Counted from the stretch's first letter, positions 1-9,511 are shown. The stretch is DNA of 64,000 nucleotides from Candidatus Alistipes merdigallinarum (GCA_019119305.1 DWXH01000019.1:214096-278095); one strand, 5' to 3'. Program-made: numbers and translations. Notes: generated from the letters alone by a model not told the origin.

Positions 1-584
1 TGGAACAGGTGAAATGGATTCCTGCAACGGTCGATCAGGTGACCTATGATGTGATGATCCCCTTTATCCGTCAGGTGGCCGGGCCGCTGGATTATACGCA
101 GGGCGCGATGCGCAATGCAACCAAAAGTAACTATTTTCCCTGTTACAACGAACCGATGAGTCAGGGTACGCGTTGCCGGCAGCTCGCTTTGTATGTGGTG
201 TATGATTCGCCTTTTAATATGATGTGCGATACACCCAGCAATTATGAGCGCGAGCAAACCTGTACGGATTTCATCGCAGCTGTGCCTACCGTATGGGATG
301 AAACCCGGATTCTGGACGGAGAGTTGGGTGAGTATGTCGTTACGGCTCGGCGGAAAGGCGATGTGTGGTATGTCGGGGGGATTACCAACTGGACTGAGCG
401 CGATGTAGAGGTCGATCTCTCTTTCCTGAATGATGGTTCGCATCAGGCTTTGCTGTTTAAGGATGGGGTGAATGCACACCGCATTGCCCGCGATTACAAG
501 AAGGAGTCGGTTTCTGTCGATGGACAGACGAAATTGAAACTGCATCTGGCTCCGGGTGGCGGATTCGCCATGCGGATCGAGTAG
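1..584 (+). CDS. Glycoside hydrolase family 97 (SusB-like alpha-glucosidase), C-terminal part
   Basis: The reading frame is open from the first bases of the window, so this is the 3' part of a gene that begins upstream; a GTG at base 9 is internal. The ~190 visible residues match the end of GH97 enzymes, which hydrolyse alpha-glucosidic (some alpha-galactosidic) links in the periplasm, as SusB does in starch use. Typical pieces are the segment GPLDYTQGAM near the start, the SQGTRCRQLALYVVYDSPF helix region, a CDTPSNY stretch, and a C-terminal beta-sandwich with WYVGGITNWTERDVEVDLSF and the terminal GGGFAMRI. The catalytic region lies outside the window, so the exact substrate cannot be judged. 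A strong terminator follows. Confidence 0.85.
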   Translation, partial: EQVKWIPATVDQVTYDVMIPFIRQVAGPLDYTQGAMRNATKSNYFPCYNEPMSQGTRCRQLALYVVYDSPFNMMCDTPSNYEREQTCTDFIAAVPTVWDETRILDGELGEYVVTARRKGDVWYVGGITNWTERDVEVDLSFLNDGSHQALLFKDGVNAHRIARDYKKESVSVDGQTKLKLHLAPGGGFAMRIE

Positions 585-641
585 ATTGTCTGAACCGATA
601 AAACTTATGTTCTGAGATAGAATAGTTGATCGTCTCGAATG

Positions 642-685
642 AAAGATGAGGCCGATTCTGTTTTGGGTCGGCCTCATCTTTTTTT
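642..685 (+). terminator. Rho-independent terminator after the GH97 gene
   Basis: A 14-bp stem (AAAGATGAGGCCGA paired with TCGGCCTCATCTTT) closes a 12-base loop and runs into seven or more T residues on the plus strand. It sits 58 bases after the GH97 stop. The A-rich left side lets it act on the minus strand too, but the flippase gene ends almost 190 bases away. I see no gene between 690 and 872. Confidence 0.85.
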
Positions 686-872
686 GTCAAGGCATGTAGG
701 GAGAAGGGAATCGGGGCATGGATAGTTCCGGTTTAACGACAGGTTGAGCGAAACCCTCTCAGATCGTAAAGTGCTGTTTTTGTTTGCAGAAGAGCGAGCC
801 CGATGTTCCAAATTCGGAAAGAAGGGGCAGAGAGAACATCCCGACGAATTGCCCGTATATTAGACGTACGAA

Positions 873-2351
873 TTATCGGAATATGCGGTGATAGAATCGT
901 ATGATCGTGGCATTCAGCGTCGGAGAGATACCGGATAGGTAGATCGGAATGCCGAATACGGCCGTGATAATAAGGGTACGGATTACGGCGTCGAGAATAA
1001 AGTGTCCCATGGTCGGGATGAGTGACGAAACTCCGATTGCCAGAAGACCGATTATGGCTACGGATATATCTTTGGGTGAAAATGGTTGGATGCGGTAAAA
1101 TTTCCAAACGAAAGTCACATGTCCGATGTTGAAGATGATGATCGAGATCATTGTCGCCAAAGCCGCTCCGTTCATGCCGAAGCGGGGAATCAATAACAGG
1201 TTGGTCCCGATGGTCAGTCCGACCAAAAACAGCGACATCAGAAATTCATACCGGTATTTCTTCGAGGTCATGAGAATGGCGCTGTTCAATCCGGAGTACA
1301 TGTCGATGATCCGGCCCAGACCCAAGAACAGAAATACGTAGCGTCCGGTCGCGTATTGTTCGGGCATCAGTGAGAAGATGTTGTCGAGGTTGACCCATAT
1401 GATGACGAACAGGTAGCAGCCTGCAATCAAGTTCATTAGCGAAACCTCGCGCGAAATGTGTCGCATGCCCTGAAAATCGCGCGCCTTCCAGAACTCCGTA
1501 ACAACCGGTGTCGAGACCTTTACCAACGAACGGTAGGGCATCTGCATAACGCTTACCAGGCACAGCATAATGCCGTAGATTCCGTTTTCGGCCAATCCCC
1601 ACATACCCGCCAGCATGGCCTGGTCCACCGTCGGGACGATGTAGTTCGAGGTCCCTCCGAGGTATTGCCAGAATCCGTAAACGCTTGCGATCGAGGCCAG
1701 TTTTTTTACTCGACGCGAAATGCAGGGCTTATAACGGGTGTAGCCCAGCCGGAGGGTATAGATCAGTAAAATAATGGTCGGAACAAAATAGATCAAGACG
1801 TAGCCGATAACGAACTGTTCGAATGTAAGCACTTTGAATACGTACAGCGAAATTTCGATCGTCACGAGCAGACGCAAAACGATTTCGTTCGAAAAGGAGG
1901 AGATGACGTTCTTGTGGAAAGCCTGTAGCCACGATGTGAAAAAGTTGTAGAACAGCGTGGTAAATCCCATCGGGATCAGCCACAGGTAGTACTGTGAGAG
2001 CAGGGGTGACTCCTGGGAATAGTACTCCATGACCGGATTGCTGAACAGCAGGAAGAGCAGGGTGAACAGGATAAACCCAAAACTCACACCGACGCCTGAC
2101 CAGAAAAACAGCCCGTTGTGCGTCCGATCCTCCGTCCGAAAAAACGGGAAAAACTTGACGATCGTAAAGTTGATCCCCAAGGCCGAGAACTGGGCGTAGA
2201 TTACCGAAAAACTGACCAAAATGTTTACAAGCCCGACCTGCGTCTCGCTGAAAAAGTTCGGTAGCAGCAGGATCTTGTTGACATAACCGATTACGATCCC
2301 CACGTAAGAGAGGATCGTAATCGTTATGCTATCGCGTTGTACGGTTCCCAC
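873..2351 (-). CDS. Polysaccharide/oligosaccharide flippase (MATE/MOP superfamily, Wzx-like)
   Basis: A roughly 490-residue, highly hydrophobic protein with about 12-14 membrane segments, beginning VQRDSITITILSYVGIVIGY, a start typical of Bacteroidetes polysaccharide-biosynthesis flippases. Such proteins move lipid-linked sugars across the inner membrane. The open frame reaches a TTG at 2435, but that would overlap the end of argS by 50 bases and add a non-hydrophobic, Cys-rich leader. I therefore prefer the GTG at 2351, just after the argS stop. No glycosyltransferase genes are nearby, so the lipid-linked substrate is unknown. Likely co-transcribed with argS (gap about 35 bases). Confidence 0.75.
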   Translation of the reverse strand: MGTVQRDSITITILSYVGIVIGYVNKILLLPNFFSETQVGLVNILVSFSVIYAQFSALGINFTIVKFFPFFRTEDRTHNGLFFWSGVGVSFGFILFTLLFLLFSNPVMEYYSQESPLLSQYYLWLIPMGFTTLFYNFFTSWLQAFHKNVISSFSNEIVLRLLVTIEISLYVFKVLTFEQFVIGYVLIYFVPTIILLIYTLRLGYTRYKPCISRRVKKLASIASVYGFWQYLGGTSNYIVPTVDQAMLAGMWGLAENGIYGIMLCLVSVMQMPYRSLVKVSTPVVTEFWKARDFQGMRHISREVSLMNLIAGCYLFVIIWVNLDNIFSLMPEQYATGRYVFLFLGLGRIIDMYSGLNSAILMTSKKYRYEFLMSLFLVGLTIGTNLLLIPRFGMNGAALATMISIIIFNIGHVTFVWKFYRIQPFSPKDISVAIIGLLAIGVSSLIPTMGHFILDAVIRTLIITAVFGIPIYLSGISPTLNATIIRFYHRIFR

Positions 2352-2385
2352 GACCGGTATCTCGTTTGTCGCCGCGGTGGACGGA

Positions 2386-4164
2386 TTACATGCGCTGGGG
2401 TACCCCGATGCCGAGCAGAGACATACCCTCGGCAATGATCCGTGCCACGCTCTCCGAAAGCGTCAGCCGCATAGTCTGTTTCGCGGCATCCGTTTCGCGG
2501 AGGATCGGGTAGTCGTGGTAGTAGCTGTTGTACTCCTTCGACAGTTCGTAGACATAATTTGCAATCAGGGCGGGAGAGAAGTTCTCGGCGGCCTGTGCAA
2601 CGATGGTCGGGTAGTCGGTCTGTAACTTGATGAGACGTACCTCGTCGGCCGATAACTCGGTGGCCGGGAGCTGTTTTCCCGGCTCGATTCCTTTTTCAGC
2701 GGCTTTGCGGAGTACCGAACGGATCCGGGCATGCGTATATTGAATGAACGGACCCGTGTTGCCGTTGAAGTCGATCGACTCGCGCGGGTCGAAGAGCATC
2801 GTCTTGCGCGGATCGACCTTCAAGATAAAGTATTTCAGTGCGCCGAGACCCACCATGTGGCTGATGGCTGCGGCCTCCTCCGGGGTGGCGTCGTCGAGTT
2901 TGCCCAACTCCTGCGACATGTCGTGGGCCGTGCGTACCATCTCGTCGATCAGATCGTCGGCATCCACAACGGTCCCTTCGCGGGATTTCATCTTTCCTTC
3001 CGGAAGTTCGACCATACCGTAGGAGAGATGAGTGATGGCATCGGCCCAGTTGTATCCCAATTTCTTGAGAATCAGTTTCAATACCTGGAAGTGGTAATTC
3101 TGTTCGTTACCCACTACGTAGATCATCTCGTCGAGGTGCTCCTCCTTGAATCGGGTGTAGGCTGTTCCCAGGTCCTGTGTCATGTAGACCGAAGTACCGT
3201 CGCCGCGAAGCAGCAACTTCTGGTCGAGTCCGTCTCCTGTCAGGTCGCACCATACCGATCCATCTTCCTTGCGGAAGAATACTCCTTTGGACAGTCCTTC
3301 GTCTACGAGCGATTTTCCCAAAAGATAGGTGTTCGATTCGTAGTAGATTTTATCGAAACTGACACCCATGGCCCGGTAGGTCGTATCGAATCCTTCGTAG
3401 ACCCAGCCGTTCATGGTTTGCCACAGTTTATAGACTTCGGGGTCCTTCGCTTCCCATTTCCGCAGCATTTCCTGAGCCTCTTTCATGATCGGGGCCTCGT
3501 GTTTTGCCTGCTCCTCATCCATGCCTTCAGCTACCAGCTTTTTGATCTCTGCCTTGTAGGCCTTGTCGAAGGCTACGTAGTAATCGCCCACCAGATGGTC
3601 GCCCTTCTTACCGGACGAGGCAGGGGTTTCACCGTTTCCGAATTTCAACCACGCAAGCATCGATTTGCAGATATGGATACCCCGGTCGTTGACCAGGTTC
3701 GCCTTGATCACCCGGTTTCCGTTTGCCTCCAGAATGCGGGCAACCGAATATCCAAGCAGGTTGTTGCGGATGTGTCCCAAGTGTAACGGCTTATTGGTGT
3801 TCGGCGATGAGTATTCGACCATGATCGTATGACCGTTCGGCGATTTGCGGCCGTATGCCTTGTCGTTCAGTATCTCGTTGAGGCGTTCGATCCAGAATTG
3901 CCCGCTGAACGAAATGTTCAGAAAACCCTTGATTACGTTGTATGACCGGATCTCTTCGAATGCCGTAAGTGCCTCCCCGATCTCGTTTGCCGTAGCCTCC
4001 GGGCTCTTGTGGCTCTGTTTCAGCAACGGGAAAACCACGACCGTCAGGTCTCCTTCGAAATCCTTGCGGGTCTTTTGTATTTGGATGAGCTCCGCCGACA
4101 CGGGCCCGTACAGCGAACCGACCACGCCGGCCGTCTTCTCTTGCAAAAATTGTTCGATACTCAT
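2386..4164 (-). CDS. argS: Arginine-tRNA ligase
   Basis: 592 residues, the normal size for class I ArgRS. It has the N-terminal Add-1 domain, the HIGH motif as HLGH at residues 128-131 in the context SSPNTNKPLHLGHIRNN, and a KMSKS-like GKMKSREG loop around residue 390. The C-terminal DALR anticodon-binding helices end in GVPQRM. It charges tRNA-Arg in the cytoplasm. The start ATG is 32 bases downstream of a TATCTTTG -7 box on the minus strand. That box lies back to back with the dusB promoter. Confidence 0.97.
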   Translation of the reverse strand: MSIEQFLQEKTAGVVGSLYGPVSAELIQIQKTRKDFEGDLTVVVFPLLKQSHKSPEATANEIGEALTAFEEIRSYNVIKGFLNISFSGQFWIERLNEILNDKAYGRKSPNGHTIMVEYSSPNTNKPLHLGHIRNNLLGYSVARILEANGNRVIKANLVNDRGIHICKSMLAWLKFGNGETPASSGKKGDHLVGDYYVAFDKAYKAEIKKLVAEGMDEEQAKHEAPIMKEAQEMLRKWEAKDPEVYKLWQTMNGWVYEGFDTTYRAMGVSFDKIYYESNTYLLGKSLVDEGLSKGVFFRKEDGSVWCDLTGDGLDQKLLLRGDGTSVYMTQDLGTAYTRFKEEHLDEMIYVVGNEQNYHFQVLKLILKKLGYNWADAITHLSYGMVELPEGKMKSREGTVVDADDLIDEMVRTAHDMSQELGKLDDATPEEAAAISHMVGLGALKYFILKVDPRKTMLFDPRESIDFNGNTGPFIQYTHARIRSVLRKAAEKGIEPGKQLPATELSADEVRLIKLQTDYPTIVAQAAENFSPALIANYVYELSKEYNSYYHDYPILRETDAAKQTMRLTLSESVARIIAEGMSLLGIGVPQRM

Positions 4165-4195
4165 GATTTGCCTTTACCTAATTTCAAAATCCCCA

Positions 4196-4213
4196 CAAAG
4201 ATAACTATTTTTG
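4196..4213. promoter_or_regulatory. Back-to-back -7 boxes of argS (minus) and dusB (plus)
   Basis: The minus strand carries TATCTTTG at 4203-4196, in front of argS. The plus strand carries TATTTTTG at 4206-4213, in front of dusB (ATG 4231). Both fit the Bacteroidetes -7 consensus TAnnTTTG. I find no good TTTG -33 element for either. The two boxes are 2 bases apart, so RNA polymerase can probably occupy only one at a time. Confidence 0.6.
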
Positions 4214-4230
4214 CCGTCAAATCATACAAG

Positions 4231-5253
4231 ATGCAGATTGCTGGAATAGATTTGGGCGACAAGCCGCTGTTTCTCGCTCCGATGGAGGATGTGACCGATC
4301 CATCGTTCCGTTATGTGTGCAAACATTTCGGGGCCGACATGCTATATACCGAGTTTATATCGTGTGACGGCCTGATTCGCGATGCCGCAAAATCGGTGGC
4401 CAAACTCCGGCTGTTCGACTACGAGCGTCCTATCGGCATACAGCTTTACGGAAATGAGATCGAACCGATGGTCGAGGCGGCTCGTGTGGCCGAAGCGGCA
4501 GGACCCGATCTGATCGATATAAATTTCGGGTGTCCTGTCCGGAAAATCGCGGCGCGGGGTGCCGGAAGCGGCATGATGCGCGATGTCCCGAAGATGGTCG
4601 AAATGACCCGGAGGATTGTCGAGACGGTCCGGTTGCCTGTAACGGTAAAAACCCGGCTCGGCTGGGACGAGGAGTCGAAGAATATCGTCGAAATTGCCGA
4701 ACGGTTGCAGGATGTCGGAATTGCCGCGTTGACCATTCACGGCAGAACCCGGGCGCAGCTGTATCGCGGAGAGGCGGATTGGACGCTGATCGGTGAAGTG
4801 AAACGGAATCCGAGAATGCACATCCCGATTATCGGTAACGGAGATATCGATTCGCCGGTCAAGGCGGCCGAGGCGTTCGAACGTTATGGGGTCGATGGAA
4901 TCATGATCGGACGGGCGACCTTCGGGCGGCCTTGGATTTTTCGGGAGATTCGGCACTATCTGACTTGTGGGGAGTTGTTGAAGCAACCCTCCGTGCAGGA
5001 ACGGGTCGAACTGGCCAAGCTGCATTTTGCCAAATCGTTGGAATTCAAGGGTGAAAAGGTCGGCGTTCTGGAGATGCGTCGCCACTTCTCCTGCTATTTC
5101 AAAGGATTGCCCGACTTCAAAAGTACACGGTTGAAGCTGGTTACCCTGACCGATCCCGAGGAGATCCGGGCCACGTTGGATTATATCGCCGAACGTTGGA
5201 AAGGTTATGATACGTCGGAGATTACGCCTCCGCCTCTTTCGCATGAAGTGTAG
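4231..5253 (+). CDS. dusB: tRNA-dihydrouridine synthase (DusB-type)
   Basis: 340 residues with an FMN-binding TIM barrel. Visible motifs are LAPMEDVTDPSFR near residue 15-27, the catalytic-cysteine loop DINFGCPVRKI (Cys101), VKTRLGW, TIHGRTRAQLY and the phosphate-binding IGNGDI and GVDGIMIGRATFGRPWIF. It reduces uridines in the tRNA D-loop. The open frame extends upstream to 4009 inside argS antisense, but the ATG at 4231 begins the conserved sequence and sits 17 bases after a TATTTTTG promoter box. Confidence 0.93.
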   Translation: MQIAGIDLGDKPLFLAPMEDVTDPSFRYVCKHFGADMLYTEFISCDGLIRDAAKSVAKLRLFDYERPIGIQLYGNEIEPMVEAARVAEAAGPDLIDINFGCPVRKIAARGAGSGMMRDVPKMVEMTRRIVETVRLPVTVKTRLGWDEESKNIVEIAERLQDVGIAALTIHGRTRAQLYRGEADWTLIGEVKRNPRMHIPIIGNGDIDSPVKAAEAFERYGVDGIMIGRATFGRPWIFREIRHYLTCGELLKQPSVQERVELAKLHFAKSLEFKGEKVGVLEMRRHFSCYFKGLPDFKSTRLKLVTLTDPEEIRATLDYIAERWKGYDTSEITPPPLSHEV

Positions 5254-5556
5254 TTCAGACATTCGGGAAACGGATGGGAATGTTGCGACGGGAGGATCTG
5301 TCGTGCTGTTTTAATGAGTGAAAGTTGGGGCCGGGTCTGTTTTGTTCCGAAAAAATCGGAAAAAATGAAATAAAATTTACGATCCGAACAATATTCGGAT
5401 CGGATTCCGAGTTTATACATTGAAAGTTTAATAAATAATGTATGATGTTCGGCGCTCTGGTCCGTAATGAAAACGGATGCCGATAAATTGAAAAAAAGTA
5501 AATATGGTGTAAATCTACCTTTTTTGTATTTAACATGTAAATTAACTCTTAATTAA
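5254..5556. other. 303-base intergenic region before the protease gene
   Basis: AT-rich, with no convincing ORF. Close to the protease start there is a TACCTTTTTTG stretch (about 5515-5526) that may act as its -7 element. I see no clear terminator for dusB. Confidence 0.4.
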
Positions 5557-7068
5557 ATGGTTTCTATGAAAAAGGGAATTTTTTGGGTCGGCGCTTTAGC
5601 CTTATCGATGGCAGTAGGAGGCGTTACGGCCTATTCGGTAACGAAAACGATGGAAAAGCAGAAGAGTGATGTCAAAAACTCTTCCGTAAGCGCTCCCGCT
5701 TCGTTTGCTTCGAAAGCCGGATCGCATTTTACCTCTTATGATGCAGGTTCCTATCCCGATTTGACCTATGCTGCAGAAAATGCCGTTAAAGCGGTTGTCA
5801 ATATCGTCAATACGCGTGAAAGCACAATGAGAAACGGATACGCTGACGGTGGTTATGAACAGTTTTTTGATTTTTTCGGCATCCCGAGAGGTCAGTTTCG
5901 GGAACAACAACCCCGTGCACAAAAAAGCGGTGGTTCGGGTGTGATTATCAGTCCCGACGGGTATATCGTTACGAATAATCATGTCGTGGAGAATGCTTCG
6001 AATCTCAAGGTTACGTTGAATGACCAGCGTACGTTCGATGCCAAATTGATCGGAACCGATCCGACTACGGAAGTGGCATTGATTAAGATCGAGGCAACGG
6101 ATCTGCCTACTCTTCCAATCGGTAATTCTGACGATTTGCGTTTGGGGGAATGGGTGTTGGCAATCGGAAGTCCTTACGGATTGACCAACACCATTACGGC
6201 CGGTATCGTCAGTGCAAAAGGCCGTAATCTTGATGCATTGCAATCGCAGTACCGTCTCGAGTCGTTTATTCAGACCGATGCGGCAGTTAATCCTGGAAAC
6301 AGCGGCGGTGCCTTGGTGAATGCAAAAGGCGAGCTCGTGGGAATTAATACGCTGATCCAGTCCAAAACGGGAAGTTATATCGGGTACTCCTTCGCTGTCC
6401 CGACCTCGATCGTGCAGAAAGTCGTGGTTGACCTCAAAGAGTACGGCGTTGTGCAACGTGCGATTCTCGGTATCCAATATACGGAGGTAAACGAACGTTT
6501 CCTCGAAAGCGAAGAGGGTAAGAAGAGCGGTATTACCGAAAAAGGCGGTGTCTATGTGGCTGATGTGGCTTCGGAAAGCGCCGCTGAAGAGGGCGGTATC
6601 AAAGTCGGTGACGTGATCATTGAGATCAACGGCAAAAAAATCGATGGCGCAGCACAGCTTTCCGAAGAGATCGCCCGTCATCGTCCGAACGATAAAATTA
6701 CGGTTGTGGTAAAAAGAGGTTCCGATGTGAAACAAATTGAGGTGGTCTTGCGTAATAAAACAGGTGACACAAGTGTGATCACGAAAGATCAGGTTTCTGC
6801 ATACGATCGGCTCAACGGAGAGTTCGCGGAAGTTTCCGATAAAGCCAAAAAATCACTGAATATCAAAGGTGGTGTGGTCGTTGTAGGAGTGAACGAAGGC
6901 GGTTTGCTCGCTCGTGCAGGAATCGGTCGAGGGGTTATCATTACCAAGATCAACGGATCCCAGATCTATTCGATCGATGATTTGAATCGGATCACCTCGG
7001 CCATCGAATCGGTGGAAATTATCCATCCGGACGGCATGAGAGAGCGGATTCTGACGGTTCAGGACTAA
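5557..7068 (+). CDS. Periplasmic Do/DegP/HtrA-family serine protease, two PDZ domains
   Basis: 503 residues. An N-terminal membrane/signal segment (residues 5-28) is followed by a trypsin-like domain: His142 in VTNNHVVENA and Ser249 in NPGNSGGAL. Two PDZ domains lie around residues 305-400 and 420-500. HtrA proteins degrade or refold misfolded envelope proteins. The position of the usual catalytic Asp (DP-xx-DIAL in DegP) reads DPTTEVALIKI, so Glu172 replaces Asp; this may alter activity. The start is at MVSMKKG; the ATG nine bases further on is equally possible. rpoD follows after 97 bases. Confidence 0.92.
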   Translation: MVSMKKGIFWVGALALSMAVGGVTAYSVTKTMEKQKSDVKNSSVSAPASFASKAGSHFTSYDAGSYPDLTYAAENAVKAVVNIVNTRESTMRNGYADGGYEQFFDFFGIPRGQFREQQPRAQKSGGSGVIISPDGYIVTNNHVVENASNLKVTLNDQRTFDAKLIGTDPTTEVALIKIEATDLPTLPIGNSDDLRLGEWVLAIGSPYGLTNTITAGIVSAKGRNLDALQSQYRLESFIQTDAAVNPGNSGGALVNAKGELVGINTLIQSKTGSYIGYSFAVPTSIVQKVVVDLKEYGVVQRAILGIQYTEVNERFLESEEGKKSGITEKGGVYVADVASESAAEEGGIKVGDVIIEINGKKIDGAAQLSEEIARHRPNDKITVVVKRGSDVKQIEVVLRNKTGDTSVITKDQVSAYDRLNGEFAEVSDKAKKSLNIKGGVVVVGVNEGGLLARAGIGRGVIITKINGSQIYSIDDLNRITSAIESVEIIHPDGMRERILTVQD

Positions 7069-7165
7069 CGATAACCTTCGGTTGTCACCCAATATTGCAG
7101 GATTTCCCGTAGGGGAAACCCTGCAATATTGCAAAAAATGTTGACTGAATCAATAGTGTATTATA

Positions 7166-8026
7166 ATGAGACAATTAAAGATTACCAAATCCATTACCAA
7201 TCGGGAAAGCGCTTCGCTCGACAAGTACCTCCAGGAGATCGGTAAAGAGGATTTGATTACCGTCGAAGAGGAGGTCGATCTTGCCCAACGGATCAAAAAA
7301 GGCGACAAGGAGGCTCTCGAAAAACTTACCCGTGCAAATCTGAGATTCGTGGTCTCCGTAGCAAAACAATATCAAAATCAGGGATTGTCGTTACCCGACT
7401 TGATTAATGAGGGTAATTTGGGGTTGATTAAGGCTGCTGAAAAGTTCGATGAAACCCGTGGTTTTAAATTTATCTCCTATGCCGTGTGGTGGATTCGTCA
7501 GTCGATCCTTCAGGCCTTGGCCGAACAGAGCCGTATCGTACGGCTCCCCTTGAATCAGGTGGGGTCGCTTAATAAAATCAATAAGGCTTTCGCCCGTTTC
7601 GAACAGGAACACGAACGTACGCCGTCGCCCGAGGAGTTGGCCAACGAACTCGATCTGCCGAAAGAAAAGGTTACCGATACGCTACGTGTTTCGGGTAGGC
7701 ACGTTTCGGTTGATGCTCCCTTCTCCGACGGTGAGGACAATAGTCTGCTGGATGTTTTGGTCAACAACGACTCTCCGATCGCCGATCGTGGTCTGATCAA
7801 CGAATCGCTCGGAACGGAGGTGGAACGCGCCCTCTCGACCTTGACGGATCGGGAACGGGATATCATCAAATATTTCTTCGGAATCGGGTGTGCCGAGATG
7901 ACACTCGAGGAGATCGGTGAGAAATTCGGCCTGACTCGCGAACGGGTGCGTCAGATCAAGGAGAAGGCGATCCGGCGTCTGCGTCACAGTGCCCGAAGCA
8001 AACTGCTAAAATCTTATCTGGGGTAA
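7166..8026 (+). CDS. rpoD: Primary RNA polymerase sigma factor (sigma-70, RpoD/SigA, short Bacteroidetes form)
   Basis: 286 residues, without region 1.1, as is usual for the housekeeping sigma of Bacteroidetes. Region 1.2 ([20 protein letters not shown]), region 2 ([37 protein letters not shown]), region 3 and region 4 ([21 protein letters not shown] type helix-turn-helix) are all present. This sigma would recognise the TTTG/TAnnTTTG promoters seen across the window. A hairpin terminator follows within 30 bases. Confidence 0.96.
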   Translation: MRQLKITKSITNRESASLDKYLQEIGKEDLITVEEEVDLAQRIKKGDKEALEKLTRANLRFVVSVAKQYQNQGLSLPDLINEGNLGLIKAAEKFDETRGFKFISYAVWWIRQSILQALAEQSRIVRLPLNQVGSLNKINKAFARFEQEHERTPSPEELANELDLPKEKVTDTLRVSGRHVSVDAPFSDGEDNSLLDVLVNNDSPIADRGLINESLGTEVERALSTLTDRERDIIKYFFGIGCAEMTLEEIGEKFGLTRERVRQIKEKAIRRLRHSARSKLLKSYLG

Positions 8027-8055
8027 AACTTCTCTTGAGATATTTTGAAAATAAG

Positions 8056-8083
8056 GTCATCGGGTTATCCGGTGACTTTTTTT
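8056..8083 (+). terminator. Terminator of rpoD
   Basis: An 8-bp stem (GTCATCGG/CCGGTGAC, one G-T pair) with a 5-base loop is followed by seven T residues, 29 bases after the rpoD stop. Confidence 0.8.
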
Positions 8084-8497
8084 GTGGCTGTTTTTTGAAA
8101 TGTCGATTGTGGCAAATATATATAGGGAAATAAACGGAGATGTGAAGAGTAGCTGGTTTAGTGGGGATTGGGGCTCAAAATATCGATGAGATTGAAGGTG
8201 CGGATGTGTTGTCAGGAAAGGAAGGAAGGGGGGGGAATCGCTCAGAGGATATAGTTAGGAAATAGAGGGTTGGTGTGTTGGATCGGAGATCAAACCATTG
8301 CAAAAGGAGGGGGACGGAAATGGTTTGTATCCGGATCACACCTTGCATCCGGCTGGCATAGGATGCCGATACGTATATATAAATTGTGTGTAAAGGCAGT
8401 CCGTTTTTTTGAAGTATCTATCAGTATACTTCTCCTAAAAAACATCTCGATAATGGTCGGATAAAAGTTTTTCGGGGATCAGCGGAATAGAGACGAA
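8084..8497. other. Structured, apparently non-coding region
   Basis: No ORF here looks coding; a 64-codon frame at 8270 has no family features. The stretch holds a G-rich run near 8215-8235, a 9-bp hairpin (CAAACCATT at 8291-8299 with AATGGTTTG at 8319-8327) and a 7-bp hairpin (GAAGTAT...ATACTTC near 8411-8435). It could encode a small RNA, but I recognise no tmRNA, SRP, RNase P or riboswitch core. Confidence 0.35.
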
Positions 8498-8543
8498 TAA
8501 AAAAACAGAGGCCATCTCGCACGGAGACAGCCTCGCTCTTTTT
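8498..8543 (-). terminator. Terminator of the rpmI-rplT operon
   Basis: On the minus strand a stem GAGGC-TG-TCTC / GAGA-TG-GCCTC with a 5-base loop is followed by a long T run (A run 8498-8506 on plus). A CTCTTTTT tail on the plus side makes it possibly bidirectional. Confidence 0.7.
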
Positions 8544-8573
8544 AATCGGATTCCGCGATCTCGCGGAAGGCGA

Positions 8574-8918
8574 CTATTTAACTGTTTTAACGATTTGTTC
8601 GAATGCGGCAGGATTGTTCATGGCCAAATCTGCCAGAACCTTGCGGTTCAGGTGGATTCCTTTGGCGTTCAATTTGCCCACGAATTCCGAATAGGTCATT
8701 CCCTTGCTGCGAACGGCAGCGTTGATACGCTGAATCCACAAGCTGCGGAACTGACGTTTTTTGTTCTTACGATCTCTGTACGCGTACGTGAGACCTTTCT
8801 CGACGGTATTCTTCGCAACCGTCCATACATTTCCCCTCGATCCAAAGTTACCTTTGGCAAGTTTTAAAACTTTTTTTCTTCGGGCTCTAGATGCTACTGC
8901 ATTTACTGACCTTGGCAT
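8574..8918 (-). CDS. rplT: 50S ribosomal protein L20
   Basis: 114 residues starting [16 protein letters not shown], then [20 protein letters not shown], typical of bL20. It binds 23S rRNA early in 50S assembly and in other bacteria represses its own operon. It is the second gene after rpmI on the minus strand. The usual upstream partners thrS and infC are about 52-54 kb away on the plus strand. Confidence 0.97.
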   Translation of the reverse strand: MPRSVNAVASRARRKKVLKLAKGNFGSRGNVWTVAKNTVEKGLTYAYRDRKNKKRQFRSLWIQRINAAVRSKGMTYSEFVGKLNAKGIHLNRKVLADLAMNNPAAFEQIVKTVK

Positions 8919-9017
8919 AATTGTAAAGTTTTACGAGCGGTTAGCGGCATGGTTCTCCCATACTCTTTGGGGCTAAATCACTCTTTGTTTGACATGATTG
9001 CAAAATCGTTTCTGGAC

Positions 9018-9212
9018 TTATTTAACCAGCAACAATTTTACGTTGGCTTCGTCAGCCTTCGAAATCAGACCCGAATAGGTCAAATTTCTCTTTTGTTTTT
9101 TGGTTTTCTTTGTCAGGATGTGACTTTTGAAAGCATGCTTTCTTTTGATCTTTCCTGATCCGGTGAAATCGAAACGCTTCTTCGCACCGGAATTGGTTTT
9201 CATTTTCGGCAT
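9018..9212 (-). CDS. rpmI: 50S ribosomal protein L35
   Basis: 64 residues starting [14 protein letters not shown], with the basic core [20 protein letters not shown], the standard bL35. An in-frame start at 9254 would add 14 hydrophobic residues and run through the promoter box, so the ATG at 9212 is used. It forms an operon with rplT (99-base gap) and is cut off from infC, its normal upstream neighbour. Confidence 0.95.
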   Translation of the reverse strand: MPKMKTNSGAKKRFDFTGSGKIKRKHAFKSHILTKKTKKQKRNLTYSGLISKADEANVKLLLVK

Positions 9213-9241
9213 TCTACTTAAATTTAAAGTTAAACAGCTTG

Positions 9242-9249
9242 CAAAGATA
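9242..9249 (-). promoter_or_regulatory. -7 promoter box of rpmI-rplT
   Basis: The minus strand reads TATCTTTG, the Bacteroidetes -7 consensus, 30 bases before the rpmI ATG. It gives rpmI-rplT a promoter of their own. In the usual thrS-infC-rpmI-rplT order much of their transcription would come from upstream. No clear TTTG -33 element is visible. Confidence 0.55.
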
Positions 9250-9511
9250 ACCATTTATTGTAAAATAAAAAAATATACCCCTTTACTTCTTGCAAAGGAC
9301 GGGCCGAACAGCGGAAAGGACTGTGGGGGACTGCTGTTGTTGTGAAAATGGTTTCGAGGAAGGGAAGAACGGCAACAGGCAGGGGAGTAGAACCGTTTTG
9401 TGGAAAATAATTTCCGGTGGTTGACTGTTTCGAACGGTTTTCTGTTATCTTTGCAATATAGTGTTTAATAATTGGCGGATGTTGTATCGCCGCCCCAAAA
9501 CAGTGAGTCTT

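Noticed and set aside
2731..3786. Long ORF antisense to argS (351 codons)
   Set aside because: Shadow of the argS reading frame; the sense strand is clearly argS.
8270..8464. 64-codon plus-strand ORF between rpoD and rplT
   Set aside because: No family features; it covers the hairpin structures and has an irregular composition.
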